From assembly GCA_039566865.1 (NCBI GenBank), contig CM076958.1, positions 10,082,501 through 10,146,500 on the forward strand: DNA of 64,000 nt, written 5' to 3'. Positions 28,926-42,000 of this stretch are shown in pieces. Positions within the stretch are counted from its first letter, which is position 1, and every line of letters begins with the position of its first letter. The position numbers were made by a program, and so were the translations under genes. The stretch comes from Aurelia coerulea (lineage: Eukaryota > Cnidaria > Scyphozoa > Semaeostomeae > Ulmaridae). The notes under the pieces were generated by a model that saw only the letters and a list, made by a program, of their open reading frames with translations, did no database searches and was not told where the DNA came from.

Positions 28926-30099
28926 TAAGCAGTAAAGCTAAAATGAGACTAAAGAAAAAGCTATTGTCTATAGTAATGTTTCCAAAAATGGTTGCTGAAG
29001 CACTAATATAGTACTAGAAAGAAGTTACTGGTAGAAGTAAAGTTTTAAAGCTTGATGAGTGCAATACTGTTTATGATATAAATTTTAGCTACTAAAGTAC
29101 GTTAATCCACACTTTTTGTGTATATAATTTGTTTTCTTTGAGAAAATAAACTTTTAATTAATCGATGTTTGTTTATGCAGTAAAGCAAAAATGAGACTAA
29201 TAAAAAAACTATTGTCTATAGTAATGTTTCGAAGAATGGTTGCTGCAGCACTAATTTAGTGCTATTAAAGAAGTAACTGGTAGAACTAACGTTTTAAAGA
29301 ACCATTAGGGCAATACTCTTTAGAATATAAATTTTAGCTACTGAAGTAAGTTAATTCCCATTTTTGTGTTTATATATTGTTTTCTTTGGGAAAATAAACA
29401 TTTAATTAATCGATGTTGGTTTATGCCGTAAAGCAAAAATGAGACTAAAGAAAAAACTAATGTCTGTAGTAATGTTTCCAGGAATGGTTGCTGCAGCACT
29501 AATATAAAGCTATAAAAGAAGTAACTGGCAAAACTACAATTTTATAGAATGATTAGTCCAATACTCTTTATAATATAAATTTTAGCTGCTAAAGTACGTT
29601 AATTCTTATTTTTGTATTTTTGAACGATGAGTGCAAACTAATGTCTATAGTAATTTTTCCAGGAATGGTTGCTGCAGCACTAATATAGTGCTATAAAAGA
29701 AGTAACTGGCAAAACTACAATTTTATAGAATGATTAGTCCAATACTCTTTATAATATAAATTTTAGCTGCTAAAGTACGTTAATTCCTATTTTTGTATTT
29801 ATATCTTTGGGAAAATGAATATTTAATTAATCAATGTTTGTTTATGCAGTAAAGCTAAAATGAGACTAAAGAAAAAACTAATGTCTATAGTAATGTTTCC
29901 AAGAATGGCTGCTGCAGCACGAATATAGTGCTAAAAGAAGTAACTGGCAGAACTAAAGTTTAAAAGAACGATGAGTGCAATACTCTTTATAATAAAAATT
30001 GTAGCTATTAAAGTACGTTAATCCACACTTTTTGTGTTTATAATTTGTTTTCTTTGAGAAAATAAACCTTTAAGTAATCAATCTTTGTTTAAGCAGTAA

Positions 30100-32230
30100 A
30101 GCTAAAATGAGACTAAAGAAAAAGCTATTGTCTATAGTAATGTTTCCAAGAATGGTTGCTGAAGCACGAATATAGTGCTATAAAAGAAGTAACTGGCAGA
30201 ACTAAAGTTTTAAAGAACGATGAGTGCAATACTCTTTATAATAAAAATTGTAGCTACTAAAGTACGTTAATGCACACTTTTTGTGTTTATAATTTGTTTT
30301 CTTTGAGAAAATAAACATTTAAGTAATCGATGTTTGTTTATGCAGTAAAGCTAAAATGAGACTAAAGAAAAAACTAATGTCTATAGTAATGTTTCCAGGA
30401 ATGGTTGCTGCAGCACTAATATAGTGCTATAACAGAAGTAACTGGCAAAAACTTCAATTTCAAAGAACGATTAGTCCAATACTCTTTATAATATAAATTT
30501 TAGCTGCTAAAGTACGTTAATCCCCATTTCTTGTGTTTATATTATGTTATCTTTGGGAAAATAAACATTTAATTAATCGATGTTGGTTTATGCAGTAAAG
30601 CTAAAATGAAACTAAAGAAAAAACTAATGTCTATAGAAATGTTTTCAAGAATTTTTGCTGCAGCACTATTATAGTGCTATAAAAGAAGTAACTGGAAGGA
30701 CTGAAGTTTAAAAGAACGATGAGTGCAATACTATTTATATTATAAATTGTAGCTTTTAAAGTACGTTAATCCACACTTTTTCTGTTTATATTTTGTTTTC
30801 TTTGAGAAAATATATATTTAATTAATCAATGTTTGTTTACGCAGTAAAGATAAAATGAGACTGAAGAAAAAACTATAACAATACTCTTTATTATATAAAT
30901 TTTAGCTGCTAAAGTACGTTAATCCCCATTTCTTGTGTTTATATTATGTTATCTTTGGGAAAATAAACATTTAATTAATCGATGTTGGTTTATGCAGTAA
31001 AGCAAAATGAGAATAAAGAAAAAACTAATGTCTATAGAAATGTTTTCAAGAATTGTTGCTGCAGCACTAATATAGTGCTATAAAAGAAGTAACTGGAAGG
31101 ACTAAAGTTTAAAAGAACGATGAGTGCAATACTATTTATATTATAAATTGTAGCTTTTAAAGTACGTTAATCCACACTTTTTGTGTTTATGATTTGTTTT
31201 CTTTCAGAAAATTTATATTTAATCAATCAATGTGTGCTTATGGAGTAAAGCTAAAATGAGACTGAAGAAAAAACAATTGTGTATAGTAATGTTTCCAAAA
31301 ATGGTTGCTGAAGCACTAATATAGTGCTAGAAAGAAGTTACTGGTAGAACTAAAGTTTTAAAGCTTCATGAGTGCAATACTGTTTATAATATAAATTTTA
31401 GCTACTAAAGTACGTTAAGCCACACTTTTTGTGTTTATAATTTGTTTTCTTTGAGAAAATAAACTTTTAATTAATCGATGTTTGTTTATGCAGTAAAGCT
31501 AAAATGAGACTGAAGAAAAAACTATTGTGTATAGTGATGTTTCCAAAAATGGTTGCTGAAGCACTAATATAGTACTAGAAAGAAGTTACTGGTAGAAGTA
31601 AAGTTTTAAAGCTTGAAGAGTGCAATACTGTTTATAATATAAATTTTAGCTACTAAAGTACGTTAATCCACACTTTTTGTGTTTATAATTTGTTTTCTTT
31701 GAGAAAATAAACTTTTAATTAATCGATGTTTGTTTATGCAGTAAAGCAAAAATGAGACTAATAAAAAAACTATTTTCTATAGTAATGTTTCGAAGAATGG
31801 TTGCTGCAGCACTAATATAGTGCTATTAAAGAAGCAACTGGTAGAACTAACGTTTTAAAGAACGATTAGGGCAATACTCTTTAGAATATAAATTTCAGCT
31901 ACTGAAGTAAGTTAATTCCCATTTTTTGCTTTTCTATATTTTTTTCTCTGGGAAAATAAACATTTAATTCATCGATGTTGGTCTATGCAGTAAAGCTAAA
32001 ATGAGACTAAAGAAAAAACTAATGTCTGTAGTAATGTTTTCAAGAATGGCTCCTGAAGCACTAATATAGTGCTATGAAAGAAGTAACTGGTAGAACAAAA
32101 GTTTTAAAGAACGATGAGTGCAATACTCTTTATAATATAAATTGTAGCTACTAAAGTACGTTAATCCCCACTTTTGGTGTTTATATTTTGTTTTCTTTGA
32201 GAAAATAAACCTTTAAGTAATCAATGTTTG
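30100..32230. repeat. Large higher-order block, copy 1 of the 3.81-kb-offset pair
   Basis: About 2.1 kb of monomers matching 33910-36035 in order and private variants. Examples are CAAAAACTTCAATTTCAAAG, GAATTTTTGCTGCAGCACTA, and the shared aberrant deletion junction AACTATAACAATACTC at 30871. It includes the second copy of the CAATGTGTGCTTATGGAG block. Block ends are approximate. Confidence 0.85.
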
Positions 32231-33909
32231 TTTAGTGCAGTAAAGCTAAAGAGAGACTAAAGAAAAAACTAATGTCTATAGTAATATATTCAAGAATTGT
32301 TGCTGCAACACTAATATAGTGCTATAAAAGAAGTAACTGGTAGAACTAAAGTTTAAAAGAACGATGAGTGCACTACTCTTAATAATATAAATTTTAGCTG
32401 TTAAAGTACGTTAATCCCCATTTTTTGTGTTTATGTTTTGCTATCTTTGGGAAAATAATATTTAATTAATCAATGTTTGTTTATGCAGTAAAGCTAAAAT
32501 GAGACTAAAGAAAAAACTAATGTCTATAGAAATGTTTTCAAGAATTGTTGCTGCAGCACTAATATAGTGCTATAAAAGAGGTAACTGGAAGGACTAAAGT
32601 TTAAAAGAACGATGAGTGCAATACTTTATATATTATAAATTGTAGCTTTTAAAGTACACTAATCCACACTTTTTCTGTTTATATTTTGTTTTCTTTGAGA
32701 AAATATATATTTAATTAATCAATGTTTGTTTACGCAGTAAAGCTAAAATGAGACTGAAGAAAAAACTATTGTGTATAGTAATGTTTCCAAAAATGGTTGC
32801 TGAAGCACTAATAAAGTACTAGAAAGACGTTACTGGTAGAAGTAAAGTTTTAAAGCTTGATGAGTGCAATACTGTTTATGATATAAATTTTAGCTACTAA
32901 AGTACGTTAATCCACACTTTTTGTGTATATAATTTGTTTTCTTTGAGAAAATAAACTTTTAATTAATCGATGTTTGTTTATGCAGTAAAGCAAAAATGAG
33001 ACTAATAAAAAAACTATTGTCTATAGTAATGTTTCGAAGAATGGTTGCTGCAGCACTAATATAGTGCTATTAAAGAAGTAACTGGTAGAACTAACGTTTT
33101 AAAGAACCATTAGGGCAATACTCTTTAGAATATAAATTTTAGCTACTGAAGTAAGTTAATTCCCATTTTTGTGTTTATATATTGTTTTCTTTGGGAAAAT
33201 AAACATTTAATTAATCGATGTTGGTTTATGCCGTAAAGCAAAAATGAGACTAAAGAAAAAACTAATGTCTGTAGTAATGTTTCCAGGAATGGTTGCTGCA
33301 GCACTAATATAGTGCTATAAAAGAAGTAACTGGTAAAACTACAATTTTATAGAACGATTAGTGCAATACTCTTTATAATATAAATTTTAGCTGCTAAAGT
33401 ACGTTAATTCACTTTTTGTTTGTATTTTTGTTTCTTTGAGAAAATAAACATAATTAATTGATGTTTATCTAAAGCTAAAATGTAGTTAGGAATAGGTTGC
33501 TGCAGCACTAATATAGTGCTATAAAAGAAGTAACTGGCAGAACTAAAGTTTTAAGAACGATGAGTGCAATACTCTTTATAATATAAATTTTAGCTGCTAA
33601 AGTACGTTAATCCTACCCTTTTTGTGTTTATATCTTTGGGAAAATAAATATTTAATTAATCAATGTTTGTTTATGCAGTAAAGCAAAAATGAGACTAAAG
33701 AAAAAACTAATGTCTATAGTAATGTTTCCAAGAATGGCTGCTGCAGCTGCTAGAAGTAACTGGCAGAACTAAAGTTTAAAAGAACGATGAGTGCAATACT
33801 CTTTATAATAAAAATTGTAGCTATTAAAGTACGTTAATCCACACTTTTTGTGTTTATAATTTGTTTTCTTTGAGAAAATAAACCTTTAAGTAATCAATGT
33901 TTGTTTAAG

Positions 33910-36035
33910 CAGTAAAGCTAAAATGAGACTAAAGAAAAAGCTATTGTCTATAGTAATGTTTCCAAGAATGGTTGCTGAAGCACGAATATAGTGCTATAAA
34001 AGAAGTAACTGGCAGAACTAAAGTTTAAAAGAACGATGAGTGCAATACTCTTTATAATAAAAATTGTAGCTATTAAAGTACGTTAATCCACACTTTTTGT
34101 GTTTATAATTTGTTTTCTTTGAGAAAATAAACCTTTAAGTAATCAATGTTTGTTTATGCATTAAAGCTAAAATGAGACTAAAGAAAAAACTAATGTCTAT
34201 AGTAATGTTTCCAGGAATGGTTGCTGCAGCACTAATATAGTGCTATAACAGAAGTAACTGGCAAAAACTTCAATTTCAAAGAACGATTAGTCCAATACTC
34301 TTTATAATATAAATTTTAGCTGCTAAAGTACGTTAATCCCCATTTCTTGTGTTTATATTATGTTATCTTTGGGAAAATAAACATTTAATTAATCGATGTT
34401 GGTTTATGCAGTAAAGCTAAAATGAGACTAAAGAAAAAACTAATGTCTATAGAAATGTTTTCAAGAATTTTTGCTGCAGCACTATTATAGTGCTATAAAA
34501 GAAGTAACTGGAAGGACTGAAGTTTAAAAGAACGATGAGTGCAATACTATTTATATTATAAATTGTAGCTTTTAAAGTACGTTAATCCACACTTTTTCTG
34601 TTTATATTTTGTTTTCTTTGAGAAAATATATATTTAATTAATCAATGTTTGTTTACGCAGTAAAGATAAAATGAGACTGAAGAAAAAACTATAACAATAC
34701 TCTTTATTAAATAAATTTTAGCTGCTACGTTAATCCCCATTTCTTGTGTTTATATTATGTTATCTTTGGGAAAATAAACATTTAATTAATCGATGTTGGT
34801 TTATGCAGTAAAGCAAAATGAGAATAAAGAAAAAACTAATGTCTATAGAAATGTTTTCAAGAATTGTTGCTGCAGCACTAATATAGTGCTATAAAAGAAG
34901 TAACTGGAAGGACTAAAGTTTAAAAGAACGATGAGTGCAATACTATTTATATTATAAATTGTAGCTTTTAAAGTACGTTAATCCACACTTTTTGTGTTTA
35001 TGATTTGTTTTCTTTTGAGAAAATATATATTTAATCAATCAATGTGTGCTTATGGAGTAAAGCTAAAATGAGACTGAAGAAAAAACAATTGTGTATAGTA
35101 ATGTTTCCAAAAATGGTTGCTGAAGCACTAATATAGTACTAGAAAGAAGTTACTGGTAGAAGTAAAGTTTTAAAGCTTGATGAGTGCAATACTGTTTATA
35201 ATATAAATTTTAGCTACTAAAGTACATTAAGCCACACTTTTTGTGTTTATAATTTGTTTTCTTTGAGAAAATAAACTTTTAATTAATCGATGTTTGTTTA
35301 TGCAGTAAAGCTAAAATGAGACTGAAGAAAAAACTATTGTGTATAGTGATGTTTCCAAAAATGGTTGCTGAAGCACTAATATAGTACTAGAAAGAAGTTA
35401 CTGGTAGAAGTAAAGTTTTAAAGCTTGAAGAGTGCAATACTGTTTATAATATAAATTTTAGCTACTAAAGTACGTTAATCCACACTTTTTGTGTTTATAA
35501 TTTGTTTTCTTTGAGAAAATAAACTTTTAATTAATCGATGTTTGTTTATGCAGTAAAGCAAAAATGAGACTAATAAAAAAACTATTTTCTATAGTAATGT
35601 TTCGAAGAATGGTTGCTGCAGCACTAATATAGTGCTATTAAAGAAGCAACTGGTAGAACTAACGTTTTAAAGAACGATTAGGGCAATACTCTTTAGAATA
35701 TAAATTTCAGCTACTGAAGTAAGTTAATTCCCATTTTTTGCTTTTCTATATTTTTTTCTCTGGGAAAATAAACATTTAATTCATCGATGTTGGTTTATGC
35801 AGTAAAGCTAAAATGAGACTAAAGAAAAAACTAATGTCTGTAGTAATGTTTTCAAGAATGGCTCCTGAAGCACTAATATAGTGCTATGAAAGAAGTAACT
35901 GGTAGAACAAAAGTTTTAAAGAACGATGAGTGCAATACTCTTTATAATATAAATTGTAGCTACTAAAGTACGTTAATCCCCACTTTTGGTGTTTATATTT
36001 TGTTTTCTTTGAGAAAATAAACCTTTAAGTAATCA
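33910..36035. repeat. Large higher-order block, copy 2 of the 3.81-kb-offset pair
   Basis: Partner of 30100-32230, with the same aberrant junction AACTATAACAATACTC at about 34686. It contains the third CAATGTGTGCTTATGGAG block (35038). One small deletion in this copy removes bases near GCTGCTACGTTAATC. Confidence 0.85.
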
Positions 36036-39000
36036 ATGTTTGTTTAAGCAGTAAAGCTAAAATGAGACTAAAGAAAAAGCTATTGTCTATAGTAATGTTT
36101 CCAAAAATGGTTGCTGAAGCACTAATATAGTACTAGAAAGAAGTTACTGGTAGCAGTAAAGTTTTAAAGCTTGATGAGTGCAATACTGTTTATGATATAA
36201 ATTTTAGCTACTAAAGTACGTTAATCCACACTTTTTGTGTATATAATTTGTTTTCTTTGAGAAAATAAACTTTTAATTAATCGATGTTTGTTTATGCAGT
36301 AAAGCAAAAATGAGACTAATAAAAAAACTATTGTCTATAGTAATGTTTCGAAGAATGGTTGCTGCAGCACTAATTTAGTGCTATTAAAGAAGTAACTGGT
36401 AGAACTAACGTTTTAAAGAACCATTAGGGCAATACTCTTTAGAATATAAATTTTAGCTACTGAAGTAAGTTAATTCCCATTTTTGTGTTTATATATTGTT
36501 TTCTTTGGGAAAATAAACATTTAATTAATCGATGTTGGTTTATGCCGTAAAGCAAAAATGAGACTAAAGAAAAAACTAATGTCTGTAGTAATGTTTTCAA
36601 GAATGGCTCCTGAAGCACTAATATAGTGCTATGAAAAAAGTAACTGGTAGAACAAAAGTTTTAACGAACGATGAGTGCAATACTCTTTATAATAAAAATT
36701 TTTAGCTACTAAAGTACGTTAATCCACACTTTTTGTGTTTATAATTTGTTTTCTTTGAGAAAATAAACTTTTAATTAATCGATGTCGATTTATGCAGTAA
36801 AGCTAAAGAGAGACTAAAGAAAAAACTAATGTCTATAGTAATATATTCAAGAATTGTTGCTGCAACACTAATATAGTGCTATAAAAGAAGTAACTGGTAG
36901 AACTAAAGTTTAAAAGAACGATGAGTGCACTACTCTTAATAATATAAATTTTAGCTGTTAAAGTACGTTAATCCCCATTTTTTGTGTTTATGTTTTGCTA
37001 TCTTTGGGAAAATAATATTTAATTAATCAATGTTTGTTTATGCAGTAAAGCTAAAATGAGACTAAAGAAAAAACTAATGTCTATAGAAATGTTTTCAAGA
37101 ATTGTTGCTGCAGCACTAATATAGTGCTATAAAAGAGGTAACTGGAAGGACTAAAGTTTAAAAGAACGATGAGTGCAATACTTTATATATTATAAATTGT
37201 AGCTTTTAAAGTACACTAATCCACACTTTTTCTGTTTATATTTTGTTTTCTTTGAGAAAATATATATTTAATTAATCAATGTTTGTTTACGCAGTAAAGC
37301 TAAAATGAGACTGAAGAAAAAACTATTGTGTATAGTAATGTTTCCAAAAATGGTTGCTGAAGCACTAATAAAGTACTAGAAAGACGTTACTGGTAGAAGT
37401 AAAGTTTTAAAGCTTCATGAGTGCAATACTGTTTATAATAAAAATTTTAGCTACTAAAGTACGTTAATCCACACTTTTTGTGTTTATAATTTGTTTTCTT
37501 TGAGAAAATAAACTTTTAATTAATCGATGTTTGTTTTTTGCAGTAAAGCAAAAATGAGACTAATAAAAAAACTATTGTCTATAGTAATGTTTCGAAGAAT
37601 GGTTGCTGCAGCACTAATATAGTGCTATTAAAGAAGTAACTGGTAGAACTAACGTTTTAAAGAACCATTAGGGCAATACTCTTTATAATATAAATTGTAG
37701 CTACTAAAGTACGTTAATCCCTACTTTTGGTGTTTATATTTTGTTTTCTTTGAGAAAATAAACATTTGATTAATCAATGTCGATTTATGCAGTAAAGCTA
37801 AAAAGAGACTAAAGAAAAAACTATTGTCTATAGTAATGTTTCCAAGAATGGTTGCTAAAGCACTAATATAGTGCTATAAAAGAAGTAACTGGAAGGACTA
37901 AAGTTTTAAAGAACGATGAGTGCAATACTCTTTATAATATAAATTTTAGCTACTAAAGTACGTTAATCCACACTTTTTGTGTTTATATTTTGTTTTCTTT
38001 GGGAAAATGAACATTTAATTAATCGATGTTTGTTTATGCATTAAAGCTAAAATGAGACCAAAGAAAAAACTAATGTCTATAGTAATGTTTCCAGGAATGG
38101 TTGCTGCAGCACTAATATAGTGCTATAACAGAAGTAACTGGCAAAACTACAATTTCAAAGAACAATTAGTCCAATACTCTTTATTATATAAATTTTAGCT
38201 GCTAAAGTACGTTAATCCCCATTTTTTGTGTTTATGTTTTGTTATCTTTGGGAAAATAATATTTAATTAATCAATGTTTGTTTATGCAGTAAAGCTAAAA
38301 TGAGACTAAAGAAAAAACTAATGTCTATAGAAATGTTTTCAAGAATTGTTGCTGCAGCACTAATATAGTGCTATAAAAGAAGTAACTGGAAGGACTAAAG
38401 TTTAAAAGAACAATGAGTGCAATACTATTTATATTATAAATTGTAGCTTTTAAAGTACGTTAATCCACACTTTTTCTGTTTATATTTTGTTTTCTTTGAG
38501 AAAATATATATTTAATTAATCAATGTTTGTTTACGCAGTAAAGCTAAAATGAGACTGAAGAAAAAACTATTGTGTATAGTAATGTTTCCAAAAATGGTTG
38601 CTGAAGCACTAATAAAGTACTAGAAAGACGTTACTGGTAGAAGTAAAGTTTTAAAGCTTCATGAGTGCAATACTGTTTATAATAAAAATTTTAGCTACTA
38701 AAGTACGTTAATCCACACTTTTTGTGTTTATAATTTGTTTTCTTTGGGGAAATAATATTTAATTAATCAATGTTTGTTTATGCAGTAAAGCTAAAATGAG
38801 ACTAAAGAAAAAACTAATGTCTATAGTAATGTTTCCAGGAATGGTTGCTGCAGCACTAATATAGTGCTATAAAAGAAGTAACTGGCAAAACTACAATTTT
38901 AAAGAACGATTAGTCCAATACTCTTTATAATATAAATTTTAGCTGCTAAAGTACGTTAATGCACACTTTTTGTGTTTATATTTTGTTTTCTTTGGGAAAG

Positions 39001-42000
39001 TAAACATTTAATTAATCGATGTTTGTTTATGCAGTAAAGCTAAAATGAGACTAAAGAAAAACTAATGTCTATAGTAATGTTTCCAAGAATGACTGCTGCA
39101 GCTGCTAGAAGTAACTGGCAGAACTAGAGTTTAAAAGAACGATGAGTGCAATACTCTTTATAATAAAAATTGTAGCTATTAAAGTACATTAATCCACACT
39201 TTTTGTGTTTATAATTTGTTTTCTTTGAGAAAATAGACCTTTAAGTAATCAATTTTTGTTTAAGCAGTAAAGCTAAAATAAGACTAAAGAAAAAGCTATT
39301 GTCTATAGTAATGTTTCCAAGAATGGTTGCTAAAGCACTAATATAGTGCTATAAAAGAAGTAACTGGAAGGACTAAAGTTTTAAAGAACGATGAGTGCAA
39401 TACTCTTTATAATATAAATTTTAGCTACTAAAGTACGTTAATCCACACTTTTTGTGTTTATATTTTGTTTTCTTTGGGAAAATGAACATTTAATTAATCG
39501 ATGTTTGTTTATGCATTAAAGCTAAAATGAGACCAAAGAAAAAACTAATGTCTATAGTAATGTTTCCAGGAATGGTTGCTGCAGCACTAATATAGTGCTA
39601 TAACAGAAGTAACTGGCAAAACTACAATTTCAAAGAACAATTAGTCCAATACTCTTTATTATATAAATTTTAGCTGCTAAAGTACGTTAATCCCCATTTC
39701 TTGTGTTTATATTATGTTATCTTTGGGAAAATAAACATTTAATTAATCGATGTTGGTTTATGCAGTAAAGCTAAAATGAGACTAAAGAAAAAACTAATGT
39801 CTATAGAAATGTTTTCAAGAATTGTTGCTGCAGCACTATTATAGTGCTATAAAAGAAGTAACTGGAAGGACTAAAGTTTAAAAGAACGATGAGTGCAATA
39901 CTATTTATATTATAAATTGTAGCTTTTAAAGTACGTTAATCCACACTTTTTGTGTTTATAATTTGTTTTCTTTGAGAAAATATATATCTAATCAATCAAT
40001 GTGTGCTTATGGAGTAAAGCTAAAATGAGACTGAAGAAAAAACTATTGTGTATAGTAATGTTTCCAAAAATGGTTGCTAAAGCACTAATATAGTACTAGA
40101 AAGAAGTTACTGGTAGAAGTAAAGTTTTAAAGCTTGATGAGTGCAATACTGTTTATAATATAAATTTTAGCTACTAAAGTACGTTAAGCCACACTTTTTG
40201 TGTTTATAATTTGTTTTCTTTGAGAAAATAAACTTTTAATTAATCGATGTTTGTTTATGCAGTAAAGCTAAAATGAGACTAATAAAAAAACTATTGTCTA
40301 TAGTAATGTTTCGAAGAATGGTTGCTGCAGCACTAATATAGTGCTATTAAAGAAGTAACTGGTAGAAATAACGTTTTAAAGAACGATTAGAGCAATACTC
40401 TTTAGAATATAAATTTCAGCTACTGAAGTAAGTTAATTCCCATTTTTTGCTTTTCTATATTTTTTTCTCTGGAAAAATAAACATTTAATTCATCGATGTT
40501 GGTTTATGCAGTAAAGCTAAAATGAGACTAAAGAAAAAACTAATGTCTGTAGTAATGTTTTCAAGAATGGCTCCTGAAGCACTAATATAGTGCTATGAAA
40601 GAAGTAACTGGTAGAACAAAAGTTTTAAAGAACGATGAGTGCAATACTCTTTATAATATAAATTGTAGTTACTAAAGTACGTTAATCCCCACTTTTGGTG
40701 TTTATATTTTGTTTTCTTTGAGAAAATAAACCTTTAAGTAATCAATGTTTGTTTAAGCAGTAAAGCTAAAATGAGACTAAAGAAAAAGCTATTGTCTATA
40801 GTAATGTTTCCAAAAATGGTTGCTGAAGCACTAATATAGTACTAGAAAGAAGTTACTGGTAGAAGTAAAGTTTTAAAGCTTGATGAGTGCAATACTGTTT
40901 ATAATATAAATTTTAGCTACTAAAGTACGTTAATCCACACTTTTTGTGTATATAATTTTTTTCTTTGAGAAAATAAACTTTTAATTAATCGATGTTTGTT
41001 TATGCAGTAAAGCAAAAATGAGACTAATAAAAAAACTATTGTCTATAGTAATGTTTCGAAGAATGGTTGCTGCAGCACTGATTTAGTGCTATTAAAGAAG
41101 TAACTGGTAGAACTAACGTTTTAAAGAACCATTAGGGCAATACTCTTTAGAATATAAATTTTAGCTACTGAAGTAAGTTAATTCCCATTTTGTATTTATA
41201 TATTGTTTTCTTTGGGAAAATAAACATTTAATTAATCGATGTTGGTTTATGCCGTAAAGCAAAAATGAGACTAAAGAAAAAACTAATGTCTGTAGTAATG
41301 TTTTCAAGAATGGCTCCTGAAGCACTAATATAGTGCTATGAAAGAAGTAACTGGTAGAACAAAAGTTTTAAAGAACGATGAGTGCAATACTCTTTATAAT
41401 ATAAATTGTAGCTACTAAAGTACGTTAATCCCTACTTTTGGTGTTTATATTTTGTTTTCTTTGAGAAAATAAACATTTGATTAATCAATGTCGATTTATG
41501 CAGTAAAGCTAAAAAGAGACTAAAGAAAAAACTAATGTCCATAGTAATATATTCAAGAATTGTTGCTGCAACACTAATATAGTGCTATAAAAGAAGTAAC
41601 TGGTAGAACTAAAGTTTAAAAGAACGATGAGTGCACTACTCTTAATAATATAAATTTTAGCTGTTAAAGTACGTTAATCCCCATTTTTTGTGTTTATGTT
41701 TTGTTATCTTTGGGAAAATAATATTTAATTAATCAATGTTTGTTTATGCAGTAAAGCTAAAATGAGACTAAAGAAAAAACTAATGTCTATAGAAATGTTT
41801 TCAAGAATTGTTGCTGCAGCACTAATATAGTGCTATAAAAGAAGTAACTGGAAGGACTAAAGTTTAAAAGAACGATGAGTGCAATACTATTTATATTATA
41901 AATGGTAGCTTTTAAAGTACGTTAATCCACACTTTTTCTGTTTATGATTTGTTTTCTTTTGGGGAAATAATATTTAATTAATCAATGTTTGTTTACGCAG

